Shown here piece by piece: positions 43,708-51,739 of a stretch of 64,000 bases of DNA (positions are counted from its first letter, which is position 1; each line of letters begins with the position of its first letter). Origin of the DNA: Burkholderia pyrrocinia. Its GTDB lineage: Bacteria > Pseudomonadota > Gammaproteobacteria > Burkholderiales > Burkholderiaceae. The notes beneath the pieces are model-generated. The model did not search any database and was not told the DNA's origin. It saw only the letters and a program-made list of their open reading frames with translations. The DNA is taken from the NCBI RefSeq assembly GCF_022809715.1, contig NZ_CP094459.1, positions 1,860,001-1,924,000 on the forward strand, in the 5' to 3' direction. Position numbers and translations under genes: made by a program.

Positions 43708-44544
43708 CTACGGCTGTTTGCGCTTCGCGAAGTAATGCGCGGGCGAATCGCCGAACGCGCGGCGAAACATCGCGATGAAATTGCTCGGCGTCGCGTAGCC
43801 GAGCGCGTCCGCGATGTTGGCGACGCTGTCGCCGCTCGCGAGACGTTCGAGCGCATGCGTGAGACGCGCCTGCTGCCGCCATTGCGCGAAGCTCGTGCCG
43901 GTTTCTGCGACGAACAGCCGGCTCAATGTGCGTGCGGACAAGCCGGCCCATTCCGCCCACGCTTCGAGCGTGCGGCTGTCGTGCGGCTGCCCGAGGATCG
44001 CGTTGGCGATCCGCAGCAGCCGCCGGTCGTGCGGCATCGGCAAGTGCAGCGGTTCGTGCGGCGCGCGGCGCATCTCGTCGAGCAGCACGACGCTGATGCG
44101 CGCCTGCTCGATGTCGAGCCGGTCCTGGTCGGCCCACGACACCGCGCGCCGCACGAGCGCGCGCATCAGGTCGGTAATCGCGATCACGCAGGGCTGGCCC
44201 GGCATCCGCCGGCTCGCGGCCGGTGCGATCACGACGCTCCAGCCGCTCAACGCACCGCTGATGCTGACCTTGTGCTGCTCGCCCGGCGGAATCCAGCCCG
44301 CGCGATGCGGCGGCAGCAGCCACGAACCGTGCGGCGTGCGCACGTGCGCGAAGCCGCTTTCCACGCAGAACACCTGGCCGCGCAGATGACTGTGCCAGTC
44401 GACCTCGCGGGTGCCGAGCTGATACGCGTTGCTGCCGTCGTCCTCGCCCCAGACGGCGATCAGCGACGGGCCGTCCGCACGTTCGCTCGGATCGATGTCG
44501 GCGCGCTGTATGGCGCGCGGCGGAGAAGCATCTCGGATGGGCAT
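43708..44544 (-). CDS. AraC-family regulator
   Basis: A 278-residue AraC regulator with an N-terminal cupin-like domain (EVDWHSHLRGQVFCVESGFAHV in outline) and a C-terminal double helix-turn-helix (AWAEWAGLSARTLSRLFVAETG and IADALGYATPSNFIAMFRRAFGDSPAHY). It resembles the 'YqhC/cupin AraC' type that responds to small aromatics. It is divergent from the exporter operon and probably regulates it. It does not share a promoter with the ligase gene, which lies 121 bases away and points the same way. Confidence 0.9.
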   Translation of the reverse strand: MPIRDASPPRAIQRADIDPSERADGPSLIAVWGEDDGSNAYQLGTREVDWHSHLRGQVFCVESGFAHVRTPHGSWLLPPHRAGWIPPGEQHKVSISGALSGWSVVIAPAASRRMPGQPCVIAITDLMRALVRRAVSWADQDRLDIEQARISVVLLDEMRRAPHEPLHLPMPHDRRLLRIANAILGQPHDSRTLEAWAEWAGLSARTLSRLFVAETGTSFAQWRQQARLTHALERLASGDSVANIADALGYATPSNFIAMFRRAFGDSPAHYFAKRKQP

Positions 44545-44647
44545 GGCCGGAATTCATTATTTTTTGTCTAAACAACATTATCAGCTTTGTCAGGGTGCGT
44601 CCAACAATGCATGTCGTGTTCAAACCGATACGAAGCAGAGGAATGCG

Positions 44648-46147
44648 ATGCATGCAGCACTTGCTCCCTGGACACGCGATGCCGGCGCGCTGCGCGTCGT
44701 GTCGCGGATGGCCGTCGCCGCGGCGCTCGCCGTGCTCGGCGCGTGCGCGAGCCGCGACGGGCTCGCGCCCGCCGGCACGCTGCGCGGCGCCGATACGCTT
44801 GCCGCGTCGCGCAGCCTCGCGCATGCGCCGGCCGCCGACTGGCCGGCCGCCGACTGGTGGCGCACGCTGAACGACGCGCAACTGAATGCGCTGATCGACG
44901 AAGCGCTCGCCGGCAATCCCGATCTCGCGACCGCCGATGCGCGCGCACGCGAAGCGCAGGCGCTGGTGATCGAGGCGCAGGCCGCGCGCGTGCCGCACGT
45001 CGTCGGCCGCGCGAGCGCGAAGGGCGAACGGATGTCCGGCACGCAGTTCTCGGCGGGCGAAGGCGGCGGCTTCTTCAGCCACACGCGCGAGATGAATCTC
45101 GGCTTCAGTTGGGATCTCGATCTGTGGGGCGGCCGCCGCGCCGCATGGGAAGCCGCGCTCGGCGAAGCGCGTGCCGCGCGGATCGACGCGCAGGCCGCGC
45201 GCGTGTTGCTGTCCGTCAACGTCGCTCGCGCATACGTGAACCTCGCGTACGCGTTCGATCAGCAGGACGTCGCGCGTGCCGAATACGAGCGCGCCGACGA
45301 GGCGCTCACGCTGACGCGCCAGCGCGTATCGAAAGGCATCGACAACGTCGCGCAACAGCGCCAGGCGGAAAGCGAGGTCGCGGCCGCGACGCGCGAGCAG
45401 GCGCGCGCGGCGCAGACGATCGACAGCGCGCGCATCGCACTCGCGATCCTGCTCGGCGCGGGCCCCGATCGCGGGCTCGAACTCGTGCGTCCCGCGCCGC
45501 TGCCGGCCGCCGCGCTGGCGGTGCCGGCCGATCTGCCGGCCGCGCTGCTCGGCCGGCGCGCCGACCTCGTCGCCGCGCGCTGGCGGGTCGAGGCGGCGAG
45601 CCGCAACGTCGCGGCCGCCCGCGCGGAATTCCTGCCGAACGTGAGTCTCACCGCGCTGATCGGGCTCGCGACACGCGGCGGCGCATCGCTGTTCCAGGCC
45701 GCGTCGCGCACCTACAACGTCAGTCCGGCCGTGAGCCTGCCGATCTTCGACGGCGGCGAGCGGCGCGGCGTGCTGCGCAGGCGCGACGCGCAATACGACC
45801 TCGCGGTCGCCGGCTACAACAAGACGCTGATCGGTGCGATCGGCGAGGTGGCCGACGATTTGCACCGCCTGCGCTCGCTCGCCGTGCAGGCCGATGCGCA
45901 GCAGCTTGCGTTCGACTCCGCCACCGATGCGTGGCGGCTCGCTGACGCGCGTTACCGGGCCGGCGTCGGCAGCTACCTCGACGCGCTCGTCGTGCGCCAG
46001 CAACTGCTGATCGCGAGCCGCGAGGTCGCCGCGCTGCGCGCGCAGCGCGCGGACCAGTCGCTGCAGCTCGTCGCCGCGCTCGGCGGCGGCTTCCGCGCCG
46101 AGCCGGACGACGCCGCGCTCGCCGCCACTCCTTCCCACCGTCCTTGA
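44648..46147 (+). CDS. NodT/OprM-type outer-membrane efflux lipoprotein
   Basis: A 499-residue RND/EmrAB-associated outer-membrane channel. The lipobox LGAC (residues about 31-34 in VAAALAVLGACAS) anchors it. The two repeats of the TolC/OprM fold are visible by ADWWRTLNDAQLNALIDEAL at the start of repeat one and AARWRVEAASRNVAAARAEFLPNVSL at the start of repeat two. It would form the exit duct for the neighbouring membrane fusion protein and MFS pump. AGAGGA precedes the ATG. First gene of the three-component operon. Confidence 0.9.
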   Translation: MHAALAPWTRDAGALRVVSRMAVAAALAVLGACASRDGLAPAGTLRGADTLAASRSLAHAPAADWPAADWWRTLNDAQLNALIDEALAGNPDLATADARAREAQALVIEAQAARVPHVVGRASAKGERMSGTQFSAGEGGGFFSHTREMNLGFSWDLDLWGGRRAAWEAALGEARAARIDAQAARVLLSVNVARAYVNLAYAFDQQDVARAEYERADEALTLTRQRVSKGIDNVAQQRQAESEVAAATREQARAAQTIDSARIALAILLGAGPDRGLELVRPAPLPAAALAVPADLPAALLGRRADLVAARWRVEAASRNVAAARAEFLPNVSLTALIGLATRGGASLFQAASRTYNVSPAVSLPIFDGGERRGVLRRRDAQYDLAVAGYNKTLIGAIGEVADDLHRLRSLAVQADAQQLAFDSATDAWRLADARYRAGVGSYLDALVVRQQLLIASREVAALRAQRADQSLQLVAALGGGFRAEPDDAALAATPSHRP

Positions 46148-46156
46148 CATCGAACC

Positions 46157-47524
46157 ATGAGCAGCGACAACACCCTGCAGACTCCCGCGCGGCCCGCAGC
46201 CGCCGACCCCGCCAGCGCCCGCCAGAACCCGGCGGCCGACCACACCGGTGCGCCGCGCGCGCCGGGCGGCCCGGACGCGCGCACGCAACCGGCACCGGGC
46301 GGCGCCGCGCCCGCGACACCGCCGCCGCCCGCGCGACGCAAGCACCTCGTGCGCGCGCTCGTCGCCGTGTTCGCGCTCGGCATCGTCGGCTGGGGCATCT
46401 GGTACGTGCTCGTCGGCCGCTGGTACGAAGCCACCGACAACGCATACGCGCAAGGCAACGTCGTAGAGCTGACGCCGCAGGTGACGGGCACCGTCGTGTC
46501 GATCGACGCGGACGACGGCAATCTGGTGCGCGCCGGCACGCCGCTCGTCCGTCTCGACGCGAGCGACGCGCAGATCGCGCTCGCGGCCGCGCAGGCCGAC
46601 CTCGCGGCAACGGTACGCAAGGTGCGCGGCCTGTACAGCAACGAGCGCGGGCTCGCGAACAGCATCGACGGCGCGCGCGCCGAACTCGACGCGCGACGCA
46701 CCGCGCTCGACAAGGCGAAGGCCGACTACAGCCGCCGCGAGGATCTCGGCCGCTCCGGCGCGATCTCGCGCGAGGAACTCGCTCACGCACGCGATACGCT
46801 GACGTCCGCGCAAAGCGCGTACGCTGCCGCGCAAAGCGCGCTCGCGACGTTGAGCGAGCAGCATCAGACGAGCAAGGCGCTCGTCGACGACACCGCGGTC
46901 GCGTCGCATCCCGACGTGCAGGCCGCGGCCGCACGGCTGCGCGCCGCATACCTCGCACGCGCGCGCACCGACATCGTCGCGCCCGTCACCGGCTATGTCG
47001 CGAAGCGCACGGTGCAGGTCGGGCAGCGCGTGTCGCCCGGCGTGCCGCTGCTCGCGGTCGTGCCGCTGCGCGAGCTGTGGGTCGACGCGAACTTCACCGA
47101 GAAGCAGCTCGAGCACATGCGCATCGGGCAGCCGGTCGAACTGAGCGCCGACCTGTACGGCGACGCGGTGCGCTACAGCGGCCGCGTGCAGAGCCTCGGC
47201 GTCGGCACCGGCAGCGCGTTCTCGCTGCTGCCCGCGCAGAACGCGACCGGCAACTGGATCAAGATCGTGCAGCGGCTGCCGGTGCGCATCGAACTGACGG
47301 ATCCGGCCCAGCTGGACGCGCATCCGCTGCGGATCGGCCTGTCGATGCACGCACGCGTCGACCAGCACGACCGCAGCGGTGCGATGCTGTCGCATCGCGA
47401 GCAACGCGCGCCCGTGTTCCGCACCGACGTGTACCGCGACGAGCTCGCGCGCGCCGACAGCCTGATCGCCGACGTCTTGCATGCGAACCAGCCCGCGGCG
47501 GTGCGCGCGGAGCGTGTGCGATGA
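46157..47524 (+). CDS. EmrA/HlyD-type membrane fusion protein
   Basis: A 455-residue adaptor. A 60-residue Pro/Ala-rich cytoplasmic tail is followed by one membrane helix (residues about 63-85), the motif TDNAYAQGN, a lipoyl-type hairpin (TPQVTGTVVSI), a long coiled coil (about 130-240) and a barrel domain (DIVAPVTGYVAKRTVQVGQRV). It links the inner-membrane pump to the outer-membrane channel. The long disordered N-terminus is unusual for EmrA. Its stop overlaps the pump's start (ATGA). Confidence 0.9.
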   Translation: MSSDNTLQTPARPAAADPASARQNPAADHTGAPRAPGGPDARTQPAPGGAAPATPPPPARRKHLVRALVAVFALGIVGWGIWYVLVGRWYEATDNAYAQGNVVELTPQVTGTVVSIDADDGNLVRAGTPLVRLDASDAQIALAAAQADLAATVRKVRGLYSNERGLANSIDGARAELDARRTALDKAKADYSRREDLGRSGAISREELAHARDTLTSAQSAYAAAQSALATLSEQHQTSKALVDDTAVASHPDVQAAAARLRAAYLARARTDIVAPVTGYVAKRTVQVGQRVSPGVPLLAVVPLRELWVDANFTEKQLEHMRIGQPVELSADLYGDAVRYSGRVQSLGVGTGSAFSLLPAQNATGNWIKIVQRLPVRIELTDPAQLDAHPLRIGLSMHARVDQHDRSGAMLSHREQRAPVFRTDVYRDELARADSLIADVLHANQPAAVRAERVR

Positions 47525-49059
47525 GCGGCCCGATGGCGGCCGCCGATGCCGGCTTTCGTCCGTCGAGCGTTGCGCTGACGACCTTCGGCCTCGCGCTCGC
47601 GGTCTTCATGCAGGTGCTCGACGGCACCGTCGCGAACGTGTCGCTGCCGACGATCGCCGGCAACTTCGGCGTGAGCACGACGCAGAGCGCGTGGGTCGTC
47701 ACGACGTTCTCGGTCAGCAATGCGATCGCGCTGCCGCTGACCGGGTTTCTCGTCAAGCGCATCGGGCAGGTCAGGCTGTTCGTGTGGGCGACGCTCGCGT
47801 TCACGTTCGCGTCGCTGCTGTGCGGCCTCGCGCAAAACCTGCCGCAGCTCGTCGCGTTCCGCGCGCTGCAGGGCCTGGTGGCCGGGCCGATGATCCCGAC
47901 CACGCAGGCGCTGATGCTGTCGATCTACCCGCCGCAGCGGCGCGGCTTCGCGCTGTCGATGATTGCAATGGTCACCGTCGTCGCGCCGATCGCGGGCCCC
48001 GTGTTCGGCGGCTGGGTCACCGAGCATTACTCGTGGCGCTGGGCGTTCCTGATCAATTTGCCGATCGGCGTGTTCGCCGCGATGTGCGTATTCGCGCAGA
48101 TGCGCGCGCGCGTCGAGACGACCGTCGCCGCGCGCGTCGACTACGTTGGCCTCGCCGCGCTCGTGGTCGGCGTCGGCGCGCTGCAGATCGTGCTCGACAA
48201 GGGCAACGAAGCCGACTGGTTCAACTCGACGTTCATCGTCGTGATGTCGGTGGTCGCCGCGTTCGGCATCGCGCTGTTCCTGATCTGGGAGCTCAACGAA
48301 CCGAATCCGATCGTGAACCTGCGGCTGTTCGCGCATCGCAACTTCGCGGCCGGCACGCTGACGCTCGTGCTCGCGTATTCGGCATTCTTCGCGGTCAACG
48401 TGATCGTGCCGCAATGGCTGCAGCGCACGCTCGGCTACACCGCGTTCTGGGCGGGGCTCGCGGTCGCGCCGATGGGCGTGATCCCCGTGCTGATGACGCC
48501 GTTCATGGGCAAGTACGCACCGCGCTTCAACATGCGCGTGCTCGTGTGCTGCGCGTTCGCGATCCTCGGCACGTCGTCGTTCCTGCGCGCGGGCTTCGTG
48601 CCGGACATCGACTTCACGCACATCGCGCTGATCCAGCTGCTGCAGGGCCTCGGCCTCGCGCTGTTCATCATGCCGATCAACAGCATCCTGCTGTCCGACC
48701 TGAAGCCGGACGAGATCGCCGCCGGCTCCGGCCTGTCGACGTTCCTGCGCACGCTCGGCGCGAGCTTCGCCGTGTCGATCACGTCGTTCCTGTGGGACCG
48801 GCGCGCGATCCTGCATCACGCGCAGCTCAGCGAACACGTGAGCGCGTTAGATCCGGCCGTGCGGGCCGAAGTCGCGCGGCTCGGCGGCGGCGATCCGCAG
48901 CGCGCGGCGACGCTGCTGGGCAACCTGGTCGATGCACAGGCCTACCAGATTTCGTTCAACGACATTTCGTTCGCGCTCGGCTGCGTGTATCTCGCCGTGA
49001 TCGCGGTGGTGTGGCTCGCGCGCCCGCCGTTCGGCCCCGGCGCCGCCGCGAAACGATGA
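47521..49059 (+). CDS. EmrB/DHA2-type drug:H+ antiporter
   Basis: A 512-residue, 14-helix MFS exporter of the DHA2 family: LDGTVANVSLPTIAGNFG (motif D1), QSAWVVTTFSVSNAIALPLTGFLVKRIGQ (motif A region in outline), and the antiporter motif C-like GPVFGGWVTE. It would pump out the cluster's product or a toxic compound. Together with the NodT-type channel and EmrA-type adaptor it forms a complete tripartite exporter, giving self-resistance. A short gene follows. Confidence 0.92.
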   Translation: MSGPMAAADAGFRPSSVALTTFGLALAVFMQVLDGTVANVSLPTIAGNFGVSTTQSAWVVTTFSVSNAIALPLTGFLVKRIGQVRLFVWATLAFTFASLLCGLAQNLPQLVAFRALQGLVAGPMIPTTQALMLSIYPPQRRGFALSMIAMVTVVAPIAGPVFGGWVTEHYSWRWAFLINLPIGVFAAMCVFAQMRARVETTVAARVDYVGLAALVVGVGALQIVLDKGNEADWFNSTFIVVMSVVAAFGIALFLIWELNEPNPIVNLRLFAHRNFAAGTLTLVLAYSAFFAVNVIVPQWLQRTLGYTAFWAGLAVAPMGVIPVLMTPFMGKYAPRFNMRVLVCCAFAILGTSSFLRAGFVPDIDFTHIALIQLLQGLGLALFIMPINSILLSDLKPDEIAAGSGLSTFLRTLGASFAVSITSFLWDRRAILHHAQLSEHVSALDPAVRAEVARLGGGDPQRAATLLGNLVDAQAYQISFNDISFALGCVYLAVIAVVWLARPPFGPGAAAKR

Positions 49060-49118
49060 AGCGGGTGCTGCGCGGCCCGTTCCGACCCATGCTGTTCAAT
49101 TCGATGGAGGTTGACCCG

Positions 49119-49547
49119 ATGCATACCCACCACGCTGGAGAAACGCCGTCCGACCTGGCGACGCTTGCCGTGTTCGACGTCACGGAGTTTCCGCTCGTCG
49201 TCGTGCGCAACGATGCGATCGCGGCCGGCTACGCACAGCGCTGGCTCGACGACATGCACACGCTGATGCGGCACGGCGAGCCGTTTGTCATGATCTTTCC
49301 GCCGGCCCGCCCGGACGAACCGCACGACGACCGCAAGGAGCGCGGCATGTGGCTCAAGCAGAACCGCGCCGCGCTCGCCGAGGTCTGCCGCGCGCTCGTC
49401 ACGATCGAACCGGACCCGAAGGAACGCGACGCGGCCATCGCGAACGCGGCCGGCATCGAAAAGGCGTTCGGGATTCCGCTCGACGTGACGGCCTCGCTCG
49501 AAGACGCGAAGCAGGCGGGCCGGCGACGCCTGACTGAGGCGGTCTAG
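49119..49547 (+). CDS. hypothetical protein after the exporter operon
   Basis: A 142-residue cytoplasmic protein I do not recognise. It contains FDVTEFPLVVVRNDAIAAGYAQRWLDDMHTLMRHGEPFVMIFPP in outline, resembling a small alpha/beta fold with FVMIFPP as a central strand. GGAGG (49105-49109) lies at proper spacing; an in-frame start at 49056 would overlap the pump stop but has no ribosome binding site. It is the last gene of the exporter transcript. It could act in resistance or regulation, without evidence. Confidence 0.7.
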   Translation: MHTHHAGETPSDLATLAVFDVTEFPLVVVRNDAIAAGYAQRWLDDMHTLMRHGEPFVMIFPPARPDEPHDDRKERGMWLKQNRAALAEVCRALVTIEPDPKERDAAIANAAGIEKAFGIPLDVTASLEDAKQAGRRRLTEAV

Positions 49548-49633
49548 CGCGGTCCGTTCGCGCGCAACGCCTCGAACCGGTTGCGCAAGTCCGCCTGAAT
49601 GCAGATTCCAACTAGATAAACGGGGTGGCTTGT

Positions 49634-50368
49634 ATGAATGGACTGGATTGTCTGAAATGGTTGGTACCCGGCGACACGGATGCGTCATGGCAGCGGATGA
49701 CCGACGCGGCCGCCGGGATGGGGTTCGACAAGGTCGTGCTGATCGTATTGCCGTTTACCGGCGCGTCGTTCGATCTCGCGCGCAAGTGGAGCAGCGGCGT
49801 ACCCGGATGGACGGCGCTGTATCGGCAGCGCCAGTTCGACCGCGTCGACCCGATGCTGCGGCATTGCTTCCGCTCGGCGCTGCCGCTCGTCTGGGACGAC
49901 GCGCTGTTCGCGCTGCCCGAGCAGCGGCCGTGCTACGAAGCGGCGTCCGCGTACGGCATGCGCAGCGGCGTCGTGCTGCCGGTGCGCGGCGCGAAAGGGG
50001 AGGTCGGCATGCTGTCGTGCGCGAGCGCGGACGACCTCGGCCGTACGCGCGAGCGCTGCGACCGCCATCTCGCGGCGCTGACGCTGCTGCGCGACATCGC
50101 GTGCGAAGCGATCGCCGGCACGCGTTGCCATGCACCGCCCGACAGTGTGCCGCGGCTCAGCCGGCGGGAAGTCGAATGCCTGCGCTGGCATGCGGCGGGC
50201 AAGACGTCGTGGGAAATCGGCCACATCCTGAACGTGACCGAGTCGTGCATCAATTTCCACTTCATGAACATCCGCCGCAAGTTCAACGTGTCACGTCGGC
50301 ACGAAGCCGTGCTGCGCGCGGTCGAGTGGGGGCTGATCAACATCTCCGACGTGACGGTGCCCACCTGA
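49634..50368 (+). CDS. LuxR-type quorum-sensing regulator (solo)
   Basis: A 244-residue LuxR family regulator with an acyl-homoserine-lactone-binding domain. The ligand residues are conserved: Trp59 and Tyr63 in GWTALYRQ, Asp72-Pro73 in RVDPML, Trp87 in PLVWDD. The C-terminal DNA-binding domain is LSRREVECLRWHAAGKTSWEIG with a long recognition helix. No luxI-type synthase is in the window, so it is a LuxR solo. Lux-box-like elements at 40746, 43667 and 55805 are its likely targets. Its 3' end overlaps the opposite-strand amidotransferase gene by 78 bases. Confidence 0.9.
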   Translation: MNGLDCLKWLVPGDTDASWQRMTDAAAGMGFDKVVLIVLPFTGASFDLARKWSSGVPGWTALYRQRQFDRVDPMLRHCFRSALPLVWDDALFALPEQRPCYEAASAYGMRSGVVLPVRGAKGEVGMLSCASADDLGRTRERCDRHLAALTLLRDIACEAIAGTRCHAPPDSVPRLSRREVECLRWHAAGKTSWEIGHILNVTESCINFHFMNIRRKFNVSRRHEAVLRAVEWGLINISDVTVPT

Positions 50369-51073
50369 TGCGGGCATGCCCGCGAGCCAGCGATCGAGAA
50401 ACGCGCTGAGCCACGCCGCCGTCGCGCGGTCGTGCCGCCGGCCTTCGTGCGCCTGCGTAGCGAGATCCTGCGCGCCGGGCGCCGACAGCTTGTGCGCGGC
50501 GGCCGTGCTCCAGCGCCGCATCATCGGATAGCTCACTTCCGGATGAAACTGGACGCCGTAAGCGTGCGGCCCGTAACGAACGGCCTGGTTCTCGAAATGC
50601 TCGCCGGTCGCGAGGATCTCGAGCCCGGCGACGCGCTCGAAGCCCTCGCGATGCCACTGGTAGACATGCGACGGCCATGAACCGAACCGTCGGCCGGCGG
50701 GCGTCGCGGCGATCGGCCAATAGCCGATTTCCGCGCGCCCGTCCCGATGCGCGCTCACGCGGCCGCCCAGATGGCGGATCATCATCTGCGCGCCGAGGCA
50801 GACGCCGAGAAAGGGCGCGGCCTCGCGCAGCGGCACGCCGATCCAGTCGATCTCGTCGCGAATCCAGCGATCGCCGTCGTTGGCGCTCATCGGGCCGCCG
50901 AACACCACGGCGCCCGCATGATCGGCCAGCGTCGCCGGCAACGGATCGCCGAGCGGCGGGCGTCGAATGTCGAGCGGATGGCCGCGGGCCGCGAGCAGCC
51001 GCCCGATCCGGCCGGGGCTCGACTGTTCGCGATGCAGGACGATCAGGATCGGACGAAGTGCAGAGTGCGTCAT
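50291..51073 (-). CDS. class I glutamine amidotransferase-like hydrolase
   Basis: A 260-residue protein of the GATase-1 fold with a complete triad: Cys92 in GVCLGAQ, His177 and Glu179 in GVQFHPEVS. It is free-standing with no synthase partner. In plants a free-standing class I amidotransferase (GGP1) removes the gamma-glutamyl group from glutathione conjugates in glucosinolate and camalexin synthesis; the gene's place among GST, glutamate-cysteine ligase and C-S lyase genes suggests the same job here. It is the last gene of the 55718-50291 operon, 21 bases after the GST gene. Confidence 0.8.
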   Translation of the reverse strand: MTHSALRPILIVLHREQSSPGRIGRLLAARGHPLDIRRPPLGDPLPATLADHAGAVVFGGPMSANDGDRWIRDEIDWIGVPLREAAPFLGVCLGAQMMIRHLGGRVSAHRDGRAEIGYWPIAATPAGRRFGSWPSHVYQWHREGFERVAGLEILATGEHFENQAVRYGPHAYGVQFHPEVSYPMMRRWSTAAAHKLSAPGAQDLATQAHEGRRHDRATAAWLSAFLDRWLAGMPASGGHRHVGDVDQPPLDRAQHGFVPT

Positions 51074-51094
51074 GTCGTGTGATTGAGTAGGAAG

Positions 51095-51739
51095 TCAGCC
51101 CGGCTGGCCGCGCAGCGCGTCGAACGACACCATCACCTGTTCGCGGTAGGCGGGCCGTCGGCACAGGCGGGCATACCAGGCCTCGACGTGCGGCAACGGC
51201 GGCCGCTCGACGTCGAGCGAGAAATAGCGGAACAGCGTCGCGCCGGCCGGAATGTCGGCCAGGCCCGGCGTCGCGCCGCCCAGAAAAGGTTGCGTCGACA
51301 ACAGCCGGTCGAGCAGCCGGTAGTGCGTGGCGCTGCGCGCGGCCTTGTCGCGCACGATCGCGTCATCGCGCCGCTCCGGCGGCGTTCGTACCAGCGCCCA
51401 GAACAATCCGGTCATCACGTCGGGCTCGAGCGAGGTCTGCGACCAGTCCATCCAGCGCTCCGCGCGCGAACGGGCGAACGTGTCGCGGCACCAGAACGGA
51501 TTGTTCGGCACGCGCGCGGCGAGATAGCGCAGGATCGTGTGCGACTCCCAGACGACGTCGCCGTCCCAGTCGATCACCGGGATCCGGCAGGTCGGGTTCA
51601 GCGCCGCGAACGCGGGCGTCTGTAGCGAGCCGTGCTCGCCGCCGGCCGGGATGTGCCGGTACGGCAGTCCCAGCTCGCCGATGAGCCATAACACCTTCTG
51701 CACGTTGAACGACGTGCGGCGGCCCCAGACGGTCAGCAT
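51095..51739 (-). CDS. glutathione S-transferase
   Basis: A 214-residue GST. The N-terminal thioredoxin-like domain has a serine (RRTSFNVQKVLWLIGELG) where the catalytic Ser/Tyr lies, and NPTCRIPVIDWDG and VWESHTILRYLA for glutathione binding. The helical C-terminal domain begins near residue 85. It would add glutathione or gamma-glutamylcysteine to an electrophile, or replace a group. TDA clusters contain a GST-like gene, tdaB. Its start overlaps the end of the C-S lyase gene by 7 bases, so translation is coupled. Confidence 0.88.
   Translation of the reverse strand: MLTVWGRRTSFNVQKVLWLIGELGLPYRHIPAGGEHGSLQTPAFAALNPTCRIPVIDWDGDVVWESHTILRYLAARVPNNPFWCRDTFARSRAERWMDWSQTSLEPDVMTGLFWALVRTPPERRDDAIVRDKAARSATHYRLLDRLLSTQPFLGGATPGLADIPAGATLFRYFSLDVERPPLPHVEAWYARLCRRPAYREQVMVSFDALRGQPG

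Noticed and set aside
44568..44584. Lux-box candidate before the exporter operon
   Set aside because: CTA-N11-CAG has the wrong spacing; no symmetry.
43640..47482. 1280-codon minus-strand frame covering AraC and exporter genes
   Set aside because: Low-complexity shadow of three genes with clear families.
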